From [Flexibacter] sp. ATCC 35103 (GTDB lineage: Bacteria; Bacteroidota; Bacteroidia; Flavobacteriales; Flavobacteriaceae), in assembly GCF_001975985.1 (NCBI RefSeq), contig NZ_MTQF01000005.1, forward strand, positions 352,848 to 411,092: a stretch of DNA of 58,245 nucleotides. The letters are read 5' to 3'. Positions 1 to 10,100 of the stretch are shown here, in pieces. Numbering within the stretch: the stretch's first letter is position 1; each line of letters begins with the position of its first letter. Made by a program: the position numbers and the translations under genes. The notes under the pieces are model-generated. The model did no database searches. It was not told where the DNA came from and worked only from the letters and a program-made list of their open reading frames with translations.

Positions 1-16
1 TTTTTATGAGTATTTT

Positions 17-2641
17 TTATTTCTTCTTGAATAAACCATTGATTAAGTCACTGGCTTTTTTCGTAGCTTCCTGAGTTTTCTGTTCTTTTTCAGTTGCGGC
101 AGCTTTAGTAGTATCTTTTGCTTTGGTGTTTTTATTGATTAAATCAGTAAGTGCAGAAGTACCTTTTTGAGTTAGCTTTTCTTTTTGCTGATTTACTAAT
201 TGAGTGGTTAAACTCGTAACCGCAGTTTTCATATCCGTAGAAACCTTTGGTTTAGAAAAGTTACCTGTAATAAGTGCATTTATCGGAATGTTTTGCAATT
301 TTGCAGCATCAGCAGGAGACATTTTTGCGATAAAAGCATTTGCTTCACTTCCTAAATATTTTGCCGGTACATCTAATTTTAAGTTGTAATTCATTGTTTG
401 ATCAAAACCGTGAGTTCCGCCAACAGTAACTTTAATGTCCTGATATTTAATATCAAATGGTTTTACGTTTACTTTTCCGTCTTCAAAAGTCAGGGCAGCT
501 TTAATATCATTTAAATTCACCTTATTCATATCAATAAATTTAAGGTTTGAAGTCAATGCATTTAAAACAGTTGAATTTTTAGTATTTACAGTTGTAGAAA
601 GCAACTGACCTATTAAATCTCCCGAAATAGATTTTAAATCCGGAGTAAGTTCATTTGCATCCAGGTTTCCGTTTAATTTGATGGTAGAGTTTAATTTTCC
701 ATTGATGATTCCTGCAATAGGCGCAATTTTTTTCATCATGTCTAATTGCGTAAAAGTTTGCGAAATATCAACCTGGTTAAAACCTAAATTCATATCAAAC
801 GTAGGAACTTTTGCTTTTGTAGAAACTGTTCCTGTTAAGCCAATTGTTCCTCCAAAAATCGAAGTTTTAAAGTTTTCTAAAGTTGCTTTTTCATCTTTAA
901 CAATCAATTTTCCTGAAACATCTTTTAGTTTTAAATTATCATACAAAACCGTTGTTGCTTTTGCATTTATGGTACAATTTAAAAAAGCAGGAATCTTCAT
1001 GGCTTCAGCAAGTTTTGCTGTTGTTGGTTTAGTTTCGCCTTCTTTTCCGGCTGCAGTTCCGGTTTTTGCAGGTTCTCCGGCAGTCATAAAATCATCAACC
1101 GCCAATTGGTTCGAGCTCATATTAAAGTTTCCTCTTAGTTCTTGTTTCTTAAACATGAAACCGTAAAAATTCTCTAAAACCCCATTAATGCTTAAATCGC
1201 TTTTTCCGGTTGTAGCGTCAAATTTCTTTAAATTAATAGTGCTTGGGTTAAACTCAACCAAAGCCGTACTAATGTTCATTGATTTGTTGTTTTCATCCGT
1301 ATATTTAAATCCTGACAGACTCATCGTTCCGGCATTTTTAATGTTTTGATATTGGCTTTTTTCTACAGATGCCATATCAAATTGAGTCGTTACATCAGCT
1401 TTTAAAATACCTGCAAGAGGTTTGTCTATTTTAATAGGATATGCTTTTGAAAGATTAGCTAAATTCACAGTTCCTTTTAAGGCTGCATCTACAAACGGAT
1501 TCACGGTTATGTTTTTAATATTTGCTTTAGCATTAAAAACATCCTGATCGATTCTAAAGGATAACTTGTCTAAATTAACGTAAGTATCGTTTAAAATTCC
1601 TGTTTCATTGATAATCTTCGTATCGATTACAATATTCTGAACTGATTTTGGTAAGTTAGGATATTGAAAAGAAGCATTGTTAGACGCAATTGCAATATTA
1701 AATTTAGGAACAGTAGTATCTGTTAATTGTCCTTTTGCAAAACCAACAACAGTAAAATCTCCAGTTGTTTTTACACCTTCTAAACTTGAAGAATAAGCAG
1801 AAGGAATCAATCCTAAGAAATTAGTAAATGATGAGGTTGGCGTTTTAAATTTTAAATCATAAATCTGACCTGCTTCTACCATCTGGATAAAACCGTCAAA
1901 TTCTAAAGGCAACTGGTTGATTAAAGCTTTATTTTCTTTAAAAGTATATTTGCTTTTTTCTAAATCAATTCCTAAAACAGCGTCCAGCGTTAGTTTTACA
2001 TTTTTCATGTAATTGATTTTGTCCATATCCAAAGAAACGTTAGCCGTAGATTTCGTTGTTAGATCTAATTTAGAATTCGTAAAATCTCCGGTTCCTTCAT
2101 GGTTTAAACTATCGATAACCATTTTTATTTTTGAACCCTGATCGATGTATCTAAAAGTGAAATTTTCGATTTTATAGTTCTGAATTTTTAAAGAAAGCGG
2201 TTTGCTTGCTTCGTCTGTTTTTGTTTCTTTTTTATCTTTTAAAGCAATATCAAAGTTTCCGACACCGTCTTTATTAAAAATAATATTAATCAAACCATTT
2301 GTAGAACTTATTCCCTGAATATTTAAAGGTTCATCTTTACCTTTAAAAAGTTCTTTTATGCTCATTTTTAAATTCAGTTCACCTAGCGAAACCAATGTAT
2401 CGCCTTCAAAAGGTGCCTTGTTAATGATTACCAGTTTTTCGATTCCAACCGTTGCATTCGGAAAGTTTTTGAACAAACTTAAATCAGCATCAGCAAAACT
2501 TACCTTAGCATCAACACTTTCGTTGATTGCATCTGCAATTTTAGCTTTTATTTGATCTTTAAAGAAATACGGAATGGCAAATAATGCGGCTACAATCACC
2601 ACGAGAACGATGGCTGTAATTTTTAAAATTTTCTTTAACAT
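17..2641 (-). CDS. AsmA-family envelope protein
   Basis: An 874-residue protein of the AsmA/TamB-like superfamily. Members are anchored in the inner membrane and reach into the periplasm, and are thought to help lipid transport or outer-membrane assembly. One hydrophobic anchor lies at about residues 5-26, followed by a very long beta-rich region with repeated short strands and the pattern seen in Bacteroidota AsmA proteins (regions resembling the AsmA N- and C-terminal domains). The last 50 or so residues are Lys/Thr/Ala-rich and low in complexity. The ATG at 2641 is followed at once by the membrane anchor, so the start is secure. It is separated from the gene to its right by a terminator, so it is probably transcribed alone. 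Family assignment is firm; the precise role is unknown. Confidence 0.85.
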   Translation of the reverse strand: MLKKILKITAIVLVVIVAALFAIPYFFKDQIKAKIADAINESVDAKVSFADADLSLFKNFPNATVGIEKLVIINKAPFEGDTLVSLGELNLKMSIKELFKGKDEPLNIQGISSTNGLINIIFNKDGVGNFDIALKDKKETKTDEASKPLSLKIQNYKIENFTFRYIDQGSKIKMVIDSLNHEGTGDFTNSKLDLTTKSTANVSLDMDKINYMKNVKLTLDAVLGIDLEKSKYTFKENKALINQLPLEFDGFIQMVEAGQIYDLKFKTPTSSFTNFLGLIPSAYSSSLEGVKTTGDFTVVGFAKGQLTDTTVPKFNIAIASNNASFQYPNLPKSVQNIVIDTKIINETGILNDTYVNLDKLSFRIDQDVFNAKANIKNITVNPFVDAALKGTVNLANLSKAYPIKIDKPLAGILKADVTTQFDMASVEKSQYQNIKNAGTMSLSGFKYTDENNKSMNISTALVEFNPSTINLKKFDATTGKSDLSINGVLENFYGFMFKKQELRGNFNMSSNQLAVDDFMTAGEPAKTGTAAGKEGETKPTTAKLAEAMKIPAFLNCTINAKATTVLYDNLKLKDVSGKLIVKDEKATLENFKTSIFGGTIGLTGTVSTKAKVPTFDMNLGFNQVDISQTFTQLDMMKKIAPIAGIINGKLNSTIKLNGNLDANELTPDLKSISGDLIGQLLSTTVNTKNSTVLNALTSNLKFIDMNKVNLNDIKAALTFEDGKVNVKPFDIKYQDIKVTVGGTHGFDQTMNYNLKLDVPAKYLGSEANAFIAKMSPADAAKLQNIPINALITGNFSKPKVSTDMKTAVTSLTTQLVNQQKEKLTQKGTSALTDLINKNTKAKDTTKAAATEKEQKTQEATKKASDLINGLFKKK

Positions 2642-2761
2642 ATAAATAGATTTGAGGATTTAATTTATAATTGACTCCTTGCAAAAATAGTTTTTTTTGA
2701 TTGAGATCAAAGATAAAATTTTTGTAAAATGTAAGAATAATTTTAAATTTTAATAAAAAAT

Positions 2762-2797
2762 AAAATCCGCCTGAATATATATTCAAACGGATTTTTT
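2762..2797 (-). terminator. Intrinsic terminator of the sppA-hydrolase operon
   Basis: AAAATCCG at 2762-2769 pairs with CGGATTTT at 2788-2795, and the palindrome TGAATATATATTCA (2772-2785) extends the stem. T-runs lie on both sides, so it could act in both directions. It sits just beyond the stop codon of the leftward hydrolase gene. Confidence 0.75.
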
Positions 2798-2815
2798 ATG
2801 GTTTTATGATTTTGA

Positions 2816-3763
2816 TTATTTTTTTATGAAAGAAACAATCTTCTTAGTCATGATTTCTGATATAGGCAAGGTTTCATTTGTATAACTTTCGATATTGGCC
2901 TGATTATCACCTTCGATAGTTTTCATAATATGATTCATGTTTTCTACGATCAATAGTGCTGCATTTTTATTGGCTTGCGCCAGTAGTTCTGCATCTTTTA
3001 CCGTTACTTGCAAATCCTTGTTTCCTTGCAGAATCAAAATAGGAACATTTAATTTCTTAATTTCTGTTTGCGGATTGTATTTAAACCATGAAATCAAATA
3101 TGGCTGAATACTTGCCCGAAAAAGCGAATTAAGCATTGGATCGACTTTGTTTACCGTATTTCCGCTTTTCAGGCTATCAATAATAGGAAAAGTCATTTCC
3201 TCTAATTGTTTATTTGATTTGGCAGCTATTTGTGCTTTTATCAATTTATCGGCAGATTCTCCGGGACCTGCAATAGAAATAAACTTGTTTGCCTTTGCTC
3301 CGGCAATCATTCCTATCAAAGAACCTTCACTATGACCAATAACAATCACTTCAGAAAAACGTTTGTCTTGCTTCAACAAATTAATCCAGCTTTTAGCATC
3401 TTCTGTATAATTTTCAAAAACCAGAGTTTGCTCAGAAACAGCTGAAGCTTTGCTTTCGCCAATTCCTCTTTTATCATATCGCAAAGATGCAATTCCGTTT
3501 TTTGCCAATGCTTCTGCCAGCATTTTTAACGAATTATTTTTCATCATTGCATTATTTCCGTTTCTGTCTGTTGGTCCTGAACCTGAAATTATTAAAGCTA
3601 CCGGATATTTTGTCTTTAAATCAGGAGTAGTCAATGTACCAAAAATCTGATCGATATTAATCTTTAAAATCAAAGGAGATTCTTTAAAAGTAATTTCGCT
3701 TTTGTCCTGAGCATGAATTACACTCAGAAATAAAAAGACAATAAGAGCAAATAATTTTTTCAT
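2816..3763 (-). CDS. Secreted alpha/beta hydrolase
   Basis: A 315-residue serine hydrolase of the alpha/beta fold. A signal peptide with a likely cut after AQ (residue 19) suggests export. The oxyanion region is near residues 60-68 (SGSGPTDRNGN), the nucleophile elbow is GHSEG with Ser145, and the acid and histidine are probably in LQGNKD and ENMNH near the C-terminus. The layout matches the peptidase S9/dienelactone hydrolase-like proteins annotated as alpha/beta hydrolases in Flavobacterium. It starts 13 bases after sppA ends, so the two form an operon. The substrate cannot be told from sequence. Confidence 0.85.
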   Translation of the reverse strand: MKKLFALIVFLFLSVIHAQDKSEITFKESPLILKINIDQIFGTLTTPDLKTKYPVALIISGSGPTDRNGNNAMMKNNSLKMLAEALAKNGIASLRYDKRGIGESKASAVSEQTLVFENYTEDAKSWINLLKQDKRFSEVIVIGHSEGSLIGMIAGAKANKFISIAGPGESADKLIKAQIAAKSNKQLEEMTFPIIDSLKSGNTVNKVDPMLNSLFRASIQPYLISWFKYNPQTEIKKLNVPILILQGNKDLQVTVKDAELLAQANKNAALLIVENMNHIMKTIEGDNQANIESYTNETLPISEIMTKKIVSFIKK

Positions 3764-3776
3764 TTTGCGAATAGAA

Positions 3777-5534
3777 TTATTTAATATTTAATCCAAAAGG
3801 AAGCATCGCCTGAACTCCTTTTTGTTTTTGAAGTCTTTTTACCTGCTCAATAAGCATATAATTCTCTTCGCCAATTTCTTCTTTTATAAAAGCTTCTTTC
3901 GATTGTGCAAAAGGCAAATTAGAAAGTAAATCGTTGAATGTTTTTTCGTATTCAGGATAATTCTGTGTACTGTATGATTTTACTTTGGCAATTTTTGCAG
4001 CTTCGGCAATAGCGTCATTTAAACCTCCAATTTTATCTACCAAACCAATTTTTAAAGCTTCAGATCCTGACCAGACTCTTCCTTGCGCAATAGCATCAAC
4101 TTGTGCAAAAGTCATTTTTCTGCCTTCGGCAACATGCGTTACAAAAGTGTTGTAAATATGTTCTACACCTTCAAGAGTAAAGGCTTTAAACTTTTCGTCA
4201 ACAGGCACAAACGGACTATAATTAGCTGAGTTTTCGTGTGTTTTCACCTGTTCTGTATTAATCCCTAGTTTATTAGCTAAAGGAGTAAAATTAGGTAAGA
4301 TGCCAAAAACGCCAATAGAACCTGTAATTGTGTTACTTTCTGCGAAAATTTTGTTCGCATTACAAGCAATATAATATCCTCCTGAAGCGGCATAATTTCC
4401 CATAGAAACGATAACAGGTTTTACTTTTTTGGTGATTTCAATTTCTCTCCAAATCAAGTCAGATGTTAAAGCATTTCCGCCTGGACTGTCAATTCTAAGA
4501 ACAATTGCCTTTACATCTTCGTCTTTTCGGGCTTCCTGCAAAGAACGGCGCATAGAACCTTCACCAATTACGGTAACGTCACCTTCGCCACTTTGTATTT
4601 CGCCCTGCGCATAGATAATAGCAATTTGATCTGTCGCTGTATTCGTTAAAGCAGTTGTAATATTATTTTGAGTGTAATCTAAAATCGAAATTTTGTTATA
4701 ATCATCATCGCCGGTAACTTTCAAAGCTTTTTTGATTGCATTATGGTAAACATCTTCATAAGCAATAATATCTACCAGATGTTGGGCTTTTGCCATTTCC
4801 GGAGTTCTTGCCAATAAACCGTTCGCGATTTCGTTTAATTTATCAAGAGGAATATTTCTGCTTTTTGAAATATCAGTAGAAACAGTTGTCCAGATCGAAT
4901 TTAAAAGAGCAGTTACTTGTTCTCTATTGGCATCGCTCATTTTATTTTCTAAAAATGGTTCAACTGCACTTTTATATTTTCCATGACGAATCACTTCCAT
5001 ATGAATACCTGATTTATCCTGAAAATCCTTAAAGAACATTACTTCAGACGAAAGTCCTTTAAAATCTAAATCACCTGCAGGATTTATATAAACCGTATTG
5101 GCAACAGAGTTTAAATAATATTCTTTTTGAGAATACGTATTTGCATACGCCCAAACGAATTTTCCTGATTTTTTGAAACTTTCAAGTGCATTTCTCAAAT
5201 CCTTATATTGAGCCAAGCCTAAAGAAGATTCATCATTAAGAATCGAAATTCCTTTAATATTATCATCTTTTTTTGCTGCTTCAATTGCATTGATTACATC
5301 TGTTAAGCCAACGCCTTTTTTTTCTGAGAAAACAGTTACCCACGGATCTTTGTATTTTCCGGCATAATCATTTTGAATTTGTTTCAAGTCTAATTCTATA
5401 ACCGAATCATTTTTGACAGAAACCTTGTCATCTCCTCCAAAAATAGCTCCTATAAGAATTATTCCGAAAAAGAAGAACATGATAAATACAAAAATACCGA
5501 CAACTGTGGCAATTACATTTCCTAAAAACTTCAT
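3777..5534 (-). CDS. sppA: Signal peptide peptidase SppA, 67K type
   Basis: A 585-residue membrane-bound serine protease that digests cleaved signal peptides. It has one N-terminal membrane segment (about residues 8-33) and the two tandem peptidase S49 domains of the long (67K) form. The catalytic dyad is split as in E. coli: Lys188 in GKYKSAVEPF of the first domain and Ser384 in AASGGYY of the second. Length and layout are normal for the family. The downstream alpha/beta hydrolase follows after 13 bases. The -7 box TACATTTG lies on the minus strand at 5585-5578. Confidence 0.95.
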   Translation of the reverse strand: MKFLGNVIATVVGIFVFIMFFFFGIILIGAIFGGDDKVSVKNDSVIELDLKQIQNDYAGKYKDPWVTVFSEKKGVGLTDVINAIEAAKKDDNIKGISILNDESSLGLAQYKDLRNALESFKKSGKFVWAYANTYSQKEYYLNSVANTVYINPAGDLDFKGLSSEVMFFKDFQDKSGIHMEVIRHGKYKSAVEPFLENKMSDANREQVTALLNSIWTTVSTDISKSRNIPLDKLNEIANGLLARTPEMAKAQHLVDIIAYEDVYHNAIKKALKVTGDDDYNKISILDYTQNNITTALTNTATDQIAIIYAQGEIQSGEGDVTVIGEGSMRRSLQEARKDEDVKAIVLRIDSPGGNALTSDLIWREIEITKKVKPVIVSMGNYAASGGYYIACNANKIFAESNTITGSIGVFGILPNFTPLANKLGINTEQVKTHENSANYSPFVPVDEKFKAFTLEGVEHIYNTFVTHVAEGRKMTFAQVDAIAQGRVWSGSEALKIGLVDKIGGLNDAIAEAAKIAKVKSYSTQNYPEYEKTFNDLLSNLPFAQSKEAFIKEEIGEENYMLIEQVKRLQKQKGVQAMLPFGLNIK

Positions 5535-5577
5535 AAGTATATTTTTTTAATAAGTAGCAAAAAAGATTGGTTTGTTA

Positions 5578-5585
5578 CAAATGTA
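5578..5585 (-). promoter_or_regulatory. Candidate -7 box of sppA
   Basis: The minus strand reads TACATTTG, an exact match to the Bacteroidota -7 consensus TAnnTTTG, about 44 bases before the sppA start. I did not find a well-spaced TTG -33 element, so this is a moderate call. Confidence 0.45.
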
Positions 5586-5718
5586 CTCTAAAAACAAATT
5601 ATTTATTATATACGATTTGACCAAATATTTGTACTTTTTACATTTTTAAATTCTAAATTAAAGATAGGATATTTTGAAGGATATCCGAGGTTTTTTTAAA
5701 CAGTAAAAGGAAATAAAA

Positions 5719-5746
5719 AATCAGAAACAGTTGGAAACTTCTGATT
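5719..5746 (-). terminator. Leftward hairpin-plus-T-run upstream of folK
   Basis: AATCAGAA (5719-5726) pairs with TTCTGATT (5739-5746). On the minus strand the hairpin is followed by TTTTTTATTT, the form of a leftward intrinsic terminator. No leftward gene ends here, because folK runs rightward from 5803. It could stop antisense transcription leaving the folK region, or be a remnant. Confidence 0.5.
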
Positions 5747-5802
5747 CTTGAGTTAAATAATGTGGTTAATTCTGGAATAGTTTTAGTTAATTTGCATTAA
5801 TT

Positions 5803-6936
5803 ATGAAGTCACAGCATCAAGTCGTTTTATCTATAGGAAGTAATCAGGGAAACAGGTTAGCAAACATCGAAAGTTGTATCGATTTGATACATCACGAAGT
5901 AGGAACTGTAATCAGGGTTTCAAAACTATATGAAACTCCTGCCTGGGGTTTTGAGAGCGATGCTTTTTATAACTGTGCTTTAGTTTTACACACCACTTCA
6001 TCAGCACAAAAAATCCTGAATCAGGTTCTAAAAGTCGAAAAACAGTTAGGACGAATCAGATCTAATGAGCAAGGATATCAATCCAGAATTATAGATGTGG
6101 ATGTGATTGTTTTTGACGATGAAATTATTGATTCTGAGAAATTACAGGTTCCGCATCCTTTAATGCAAAACAGGAACTTTGTTTTATTGCCTGTGCAGGA
6201 TTTAAAATTAGATTGGAAACATCCTGTTTTTCAGAAATCTATTCCGGAATTAATTGCGATTTCACCAGATGACAGCGTTTGTACAATAGTTCAGGATTTA
6301 AAAAATCCTTTGCGTCAAATTGCACTGGAAAATTTTAATTATATTGCTTTTGAAGGAAATATTGGAGCAGGAAAAACTACTTTGGTACAAAAAATAGCTG
6401 AAGATTTTAATGCAAAAATGGTTTTGGAACGTTTTGCGGACAATCCTTTTTTACCCAAATTTTATAAAGATCAAAATCGATATGCTTTTCCGTTAGAAAT
6501 GTCTTTCCTTGCAGATCGTTATCAGCAATTATCAGATGATTTGGCACAGTTTGATTTGTTCAAGGATTTTATAGTCGCCGATTATCATATTTTTAAATCC
6601 TTGATTTTTGCTAAAATTACTTTAGCCGAAGACGAATATCGCTTGTATCGAAACTTATTTGATATCATATACAAGGAAATGCCAAAACCGGATTTGTATG
6701 TTTACTTATATCAGAACTCTGAACGATTGCTTCAAAACATCAAAAAGCGCGGCAGAACTTACGAACAGAACATTGAAGCCGAATATCTGGATAAAATCAA
6801 TAATGGATATCTGGACTATATTAAATCCCAAACCGATTTGAATGTTTTAATCATAGATGTTTCTGATCGTGATTTTGTAAAAAAACACGAAGATTATCTT
6901 TTTATCTTAAACGAAATCCAAAAGAAGTTAAGTTAA
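5803..6936 (+). CDS. folK: Fused FolK / deoxynucleoside kinase
   Basis: A 377-residue two-domain enzyme. Residues 1 to about 165 are 2-amino-4-hydroxy-6-hydroxymethyldihydropteridine pyrophosphokinase (FolK), with the conserved LGRIRSNEQGYQSRIIDVDVI stretch starting near residue 83 and the PHP loop after it; this is a folate synthesis step. Residues about 175-377 are a deoxynucleoside kinase with a P-loop GNIGAGKT at 185-192, which phosphorylates deoxynucleosides for salvage. This fusion is a known feature of Flavobacteriia and related Bacteroidota. The frame is continuous, so the join is not a frameshift artefact. The ATG at 5803 gives a normal FolK N-terminus. Confidence 0.93.
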   Translation: MKSQHQVVLSIGSNQGNRLANIESCIDLIHHEVGTVIRVSKLYETPAWGFESDAFYNCALVLHTTSSAQKILNQVLKVEKQLGRIRSNEQGYQSRIIDVDVIVFDDEIIDSEKLQVPHPLMQNRNFVLLPVQDLKLDWKHPVFQKSIPELIAISPDDSVCTIVQDLKNPLRQIALENFNYIAFEGNIGAGKTTLVQKIAEDFNAKMVLERFADNPFLPKFYKDQNRYAFPLEMSFLADRYQQLSDDLAQFDLFKDFIVADYHIFKSLIFAKITLAEDEYRLYRNLFDIIYKEMPKPDLYVYLYQNSERLLQNIKKRGRTYEQNIEAEYLDKINNGYLDYIKSQTDLNVLIIDVSDRDFVKKHEDYLFILNEIQKKLS

Positions 6937-7108
6937 TTAGATAATTAGAGAATGTGCCAATTAGATAATTTTGGCAACGCAATTTTCAATTATCTCATTA
7001 TCTAATTGACAAGCTATTAATTAGATAATTAGAGAATGTGTCAATTAGATAATTCTGAGAACGTATTTTTAATTATCCCATTTTCTAATTGGCACATTTT
7101 CTAATTAA
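6934..7108. repeat. Tandem AT-rich repeat with internal inverted copies
   Basis: Two units start at 6934 and 7017. Their first 38 or so bases (TTAATTAGATAATTAGAGAA onward) are identical except for one C/T change. Each unit ends with inverted copies of the same word (AATTATCTCATTATCTAATTG and variants), so each can fold back. The block fills the space between the convergent ends of the folK fusion and the LRR protein. I see no open frame in it. Confidence 0.8.
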
Positions 7109-7113
7109 AAATA

Positions 7114-10100
7114 TTATCTCTTTAAAGTAAAATGACCTCTTAAAACAGGTTTCGTATTATCAATTTTCAGGGCATACCAATAATCTGAAGCAGGTAATGG
7201 CGTTTGCTCAAAAGTTCCGTCCCAGCTCATTTTAGAAGCATTTAATTGTGCTATTAATTTTCCATAACGATCAAAAATAGTTACCTGTGCTTCCGGATAA
7301 TTTTCCATTCCCGTTACTTCCCATAAATCATTATAAGAATCATTATTGGGTGTGAAAAATGGCGGAAAAACAAGTACCACAAAATTTTGTGTCGTTTGTC
7401 CACAGCCGTTTTTGTCTCTTACATAGGCAGTTTGTAAACCTCCGGCAACATTATAAAACACATTAGAATCCTGAAAATTTGCTCCATCTACAGAATATTC
7501 AAAATAATCAAGTTCTTTTTTTAGATAAATTACGGCTGTCGTTCCGTTTACATCAATTCGATCTACTTGAGGAAGCAGGCGTTCATTGACTATTATTGTT
7601 TTTCGGCTCGTACAATTTTCAGGAGCGGGACTTGTAACGTCTACTGTATAAGTTCCGCCAGTATTTGCATCAATAGTTGGAGATGTTGCGCCGGTATTCC
7701 ATAAATAAGTCATTCCTGCAATCCCTGCATCAAGAGTAATTTTTTGAAATTGGCACAAGGCCAAAGTTTCATTTATAACAGCAGGAGGAGTATAAATAAC
7801 AACATTTACCGGTGTACGATTTGAATTGATGCACATACTATTTGAAGCTTCTGCATAATAAGTAGTGTTGGCAGAAATTGTAGGTGTAGTAAAGTTATTG
7901 CCCATATAAACGCTTGTTCCTCCAGTAGAAGATGTAAACCAATTAATGATGCCAACGTTTGCATTGGCTGCAAGAACAACACTTCCTGATCCGCAATTAT
8001 AAACTGTTGATGAAGCTGCAACAGGTTGACTTGGCGTTGCATTTACGGTAACAACGACCGGTTTTCTATTTGATTCGCATCCGGCATCAACATAATAAGT
8101 TGTCGTTGTATTTAGTATTGGAGTTGTATATGAATTTCCTGTTGCTAATAAATTTCCGCCAATAGCGGCATCATGCCAGCTAATTGTTGCTCCGGTTGTT
8201 GCTGTTGCGTTTAATGTAAAACTTCCTGAATCACAAACAGAGTTTAGATTTGGATCAGGTGTTGCAACCGGAATTGTAATTTTAGTACTCGCGGCAATTT
8301 TTAAAGGCAATTCACCCGGCATTCCGCCATATTCTACCACATAACCTTTAGGCTGATAATTGCCGCTTGTATCTCCTGCATTCGACAAATCATTCCAGGA
8401 TCCTTTTATTCCAATGCCGGGTTGGGTAACATGTGCATATTTTTCATTTCCTCCCTGATTATTTGGTTCTCCGCTATTCCAGAAAGCAAAATTTGGAGTG
8501 GATCCATTTGCAGTTCCGTTCCAGAAAACAGTTCCCGCTTCAGGTCCTGTAACCCATTTCCAGACATTGTCGGTTTCAGTATCGCTTCCGCCAATCCAGC
8601 CCGTTCCGGAAGCTTGTTCTCCAATTAATTTAGCTTCATCCGTAGATAAAATAGTAGCCAGATATCCTTTTAATCCATAGTAATTTCTGGCTTCAGCAGC
8701 AGTTTTTGCAGCTGACCATGTAATGCCAATACTGGGAACAAATAAATAATAATGTTGGGTTGAAGGCAAATAATTGGCTTGACCAATAGTTATAGAAAAA
8801 GTTCTGGTTCCTGAAGATGTTGCTGAAGAATTTGTAAATACAACATCTTTTACAGCAGCCACTATATCTGAATACAATAAATCGATACCAGCTGGACTTG
8901 TCAGAGTCAGCTTTCCTGATGATGCGTCCCAAATTTCTTTTATATTGGGGTACAAAGCAGGATTTAAAAGTTTGAGAAGATCAAAACCGGAAGAATAACC
9001 AGATGAAATTTGAATATATACTGCTTGTGTTCCTGTTTCTCCGGGATCATGTGTTATAGAAAAATCAGTAACAATTTTAATATTATTTGTGGGGCAATAG
9101 AATTGATCGCCCGAAGCATTTAGCACTGGCGGAAGAGTTGTGCTGGCATTACATTTATCAGCATACATTGCAATGGCATCTTTATAAGAAGGCCAGTTAG
9201 TATCAGAGTAGGATTTGTTATCTACTTGTATGCAGCTCAGATTTGGGTTCGACTTTATATCCAGTTCTTTTATATTAGTATTGCTTCCGTTTTTTAAGTT
9301 CAAACTAAGTAGTTGATTGTCGTTGACTCTAAGATGAGTTAAAGCAACGTTTTTTGAAACATCAAGGACAGGTAGTTTATTAGAACCGCAATAAAAAAAT
9401 ATTAAAGACAAATTATTTGAAGTATCCAGGTTTAATAATTGATTATTATCGATGTTAAGACTTTTTAGAAGGAGATTTTGGGCAATATCAATAGTTGATA
9501 ACTGATTAGAGTTGCAGAATAAATCAATTAAATATGCATTTTTAGAAACACTTAAAGCTGTTAATTTATTCGTGCTGCAATATAAAATTCTTAAATATAG
9601 ATTTTTACTAAGATCTAAACTGGCTATTTGATTGTTTTCACAATTTAAATAATTTAAACCAGTATTTTGTGAAGTGTCTAAAGTAGAGAGTTTATTAAAC
9701 CCGCAGCTTAGAGTTATAAGTTTGCTATTTTTAGAAACATCTAAAATAGTGAGTTGATTCCCTATACAGTTTAATGTAATTAATAATAGATTGTTAGAAA
9801 TATCTAAGTTCAGTAATAAGTTATTGTCTAGATTTAAGGTATTTAAAGAAGGGTTTTTGCTTAAATCTATAGTTGTCAGTTTGTTATTTCTGGCAAAAAG
9901 CATAGTTAAAGCTGTATTTTTAGAAACATCAATGCTTGTAAAATTATTATTGTCGATGTATAAAAACTCTAGATTGATATTATTTGAGAGATCAAGCTGT
10001 GTTAAGTTATTAAAACTGCAAATTAAATAAGTAAGCTGTAAATTATTGGAAAGATTTAAAGTACTGATTCTATTTCTTTGACTTGGATCAGTGTCAATTG

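Noticed and set aside
204..1166. Rightward open frames inside the AsmA-like gene
   Set aside because: They lie opposite a long, clearly coding gene and have hydrophobic, low-quality translations typical of antisense shadows.
6934..7108. CRISPR-like array
   Set aside because: Only two units, palindromic inside and without unique spacers; no cas genes are nearby.
8406..8680. Short frames on both strands inside the LRR/lectin gene
   Set aside because: They overlap the C-type lectin domain in other frames and show no family signal, signal peptide or proper start region.
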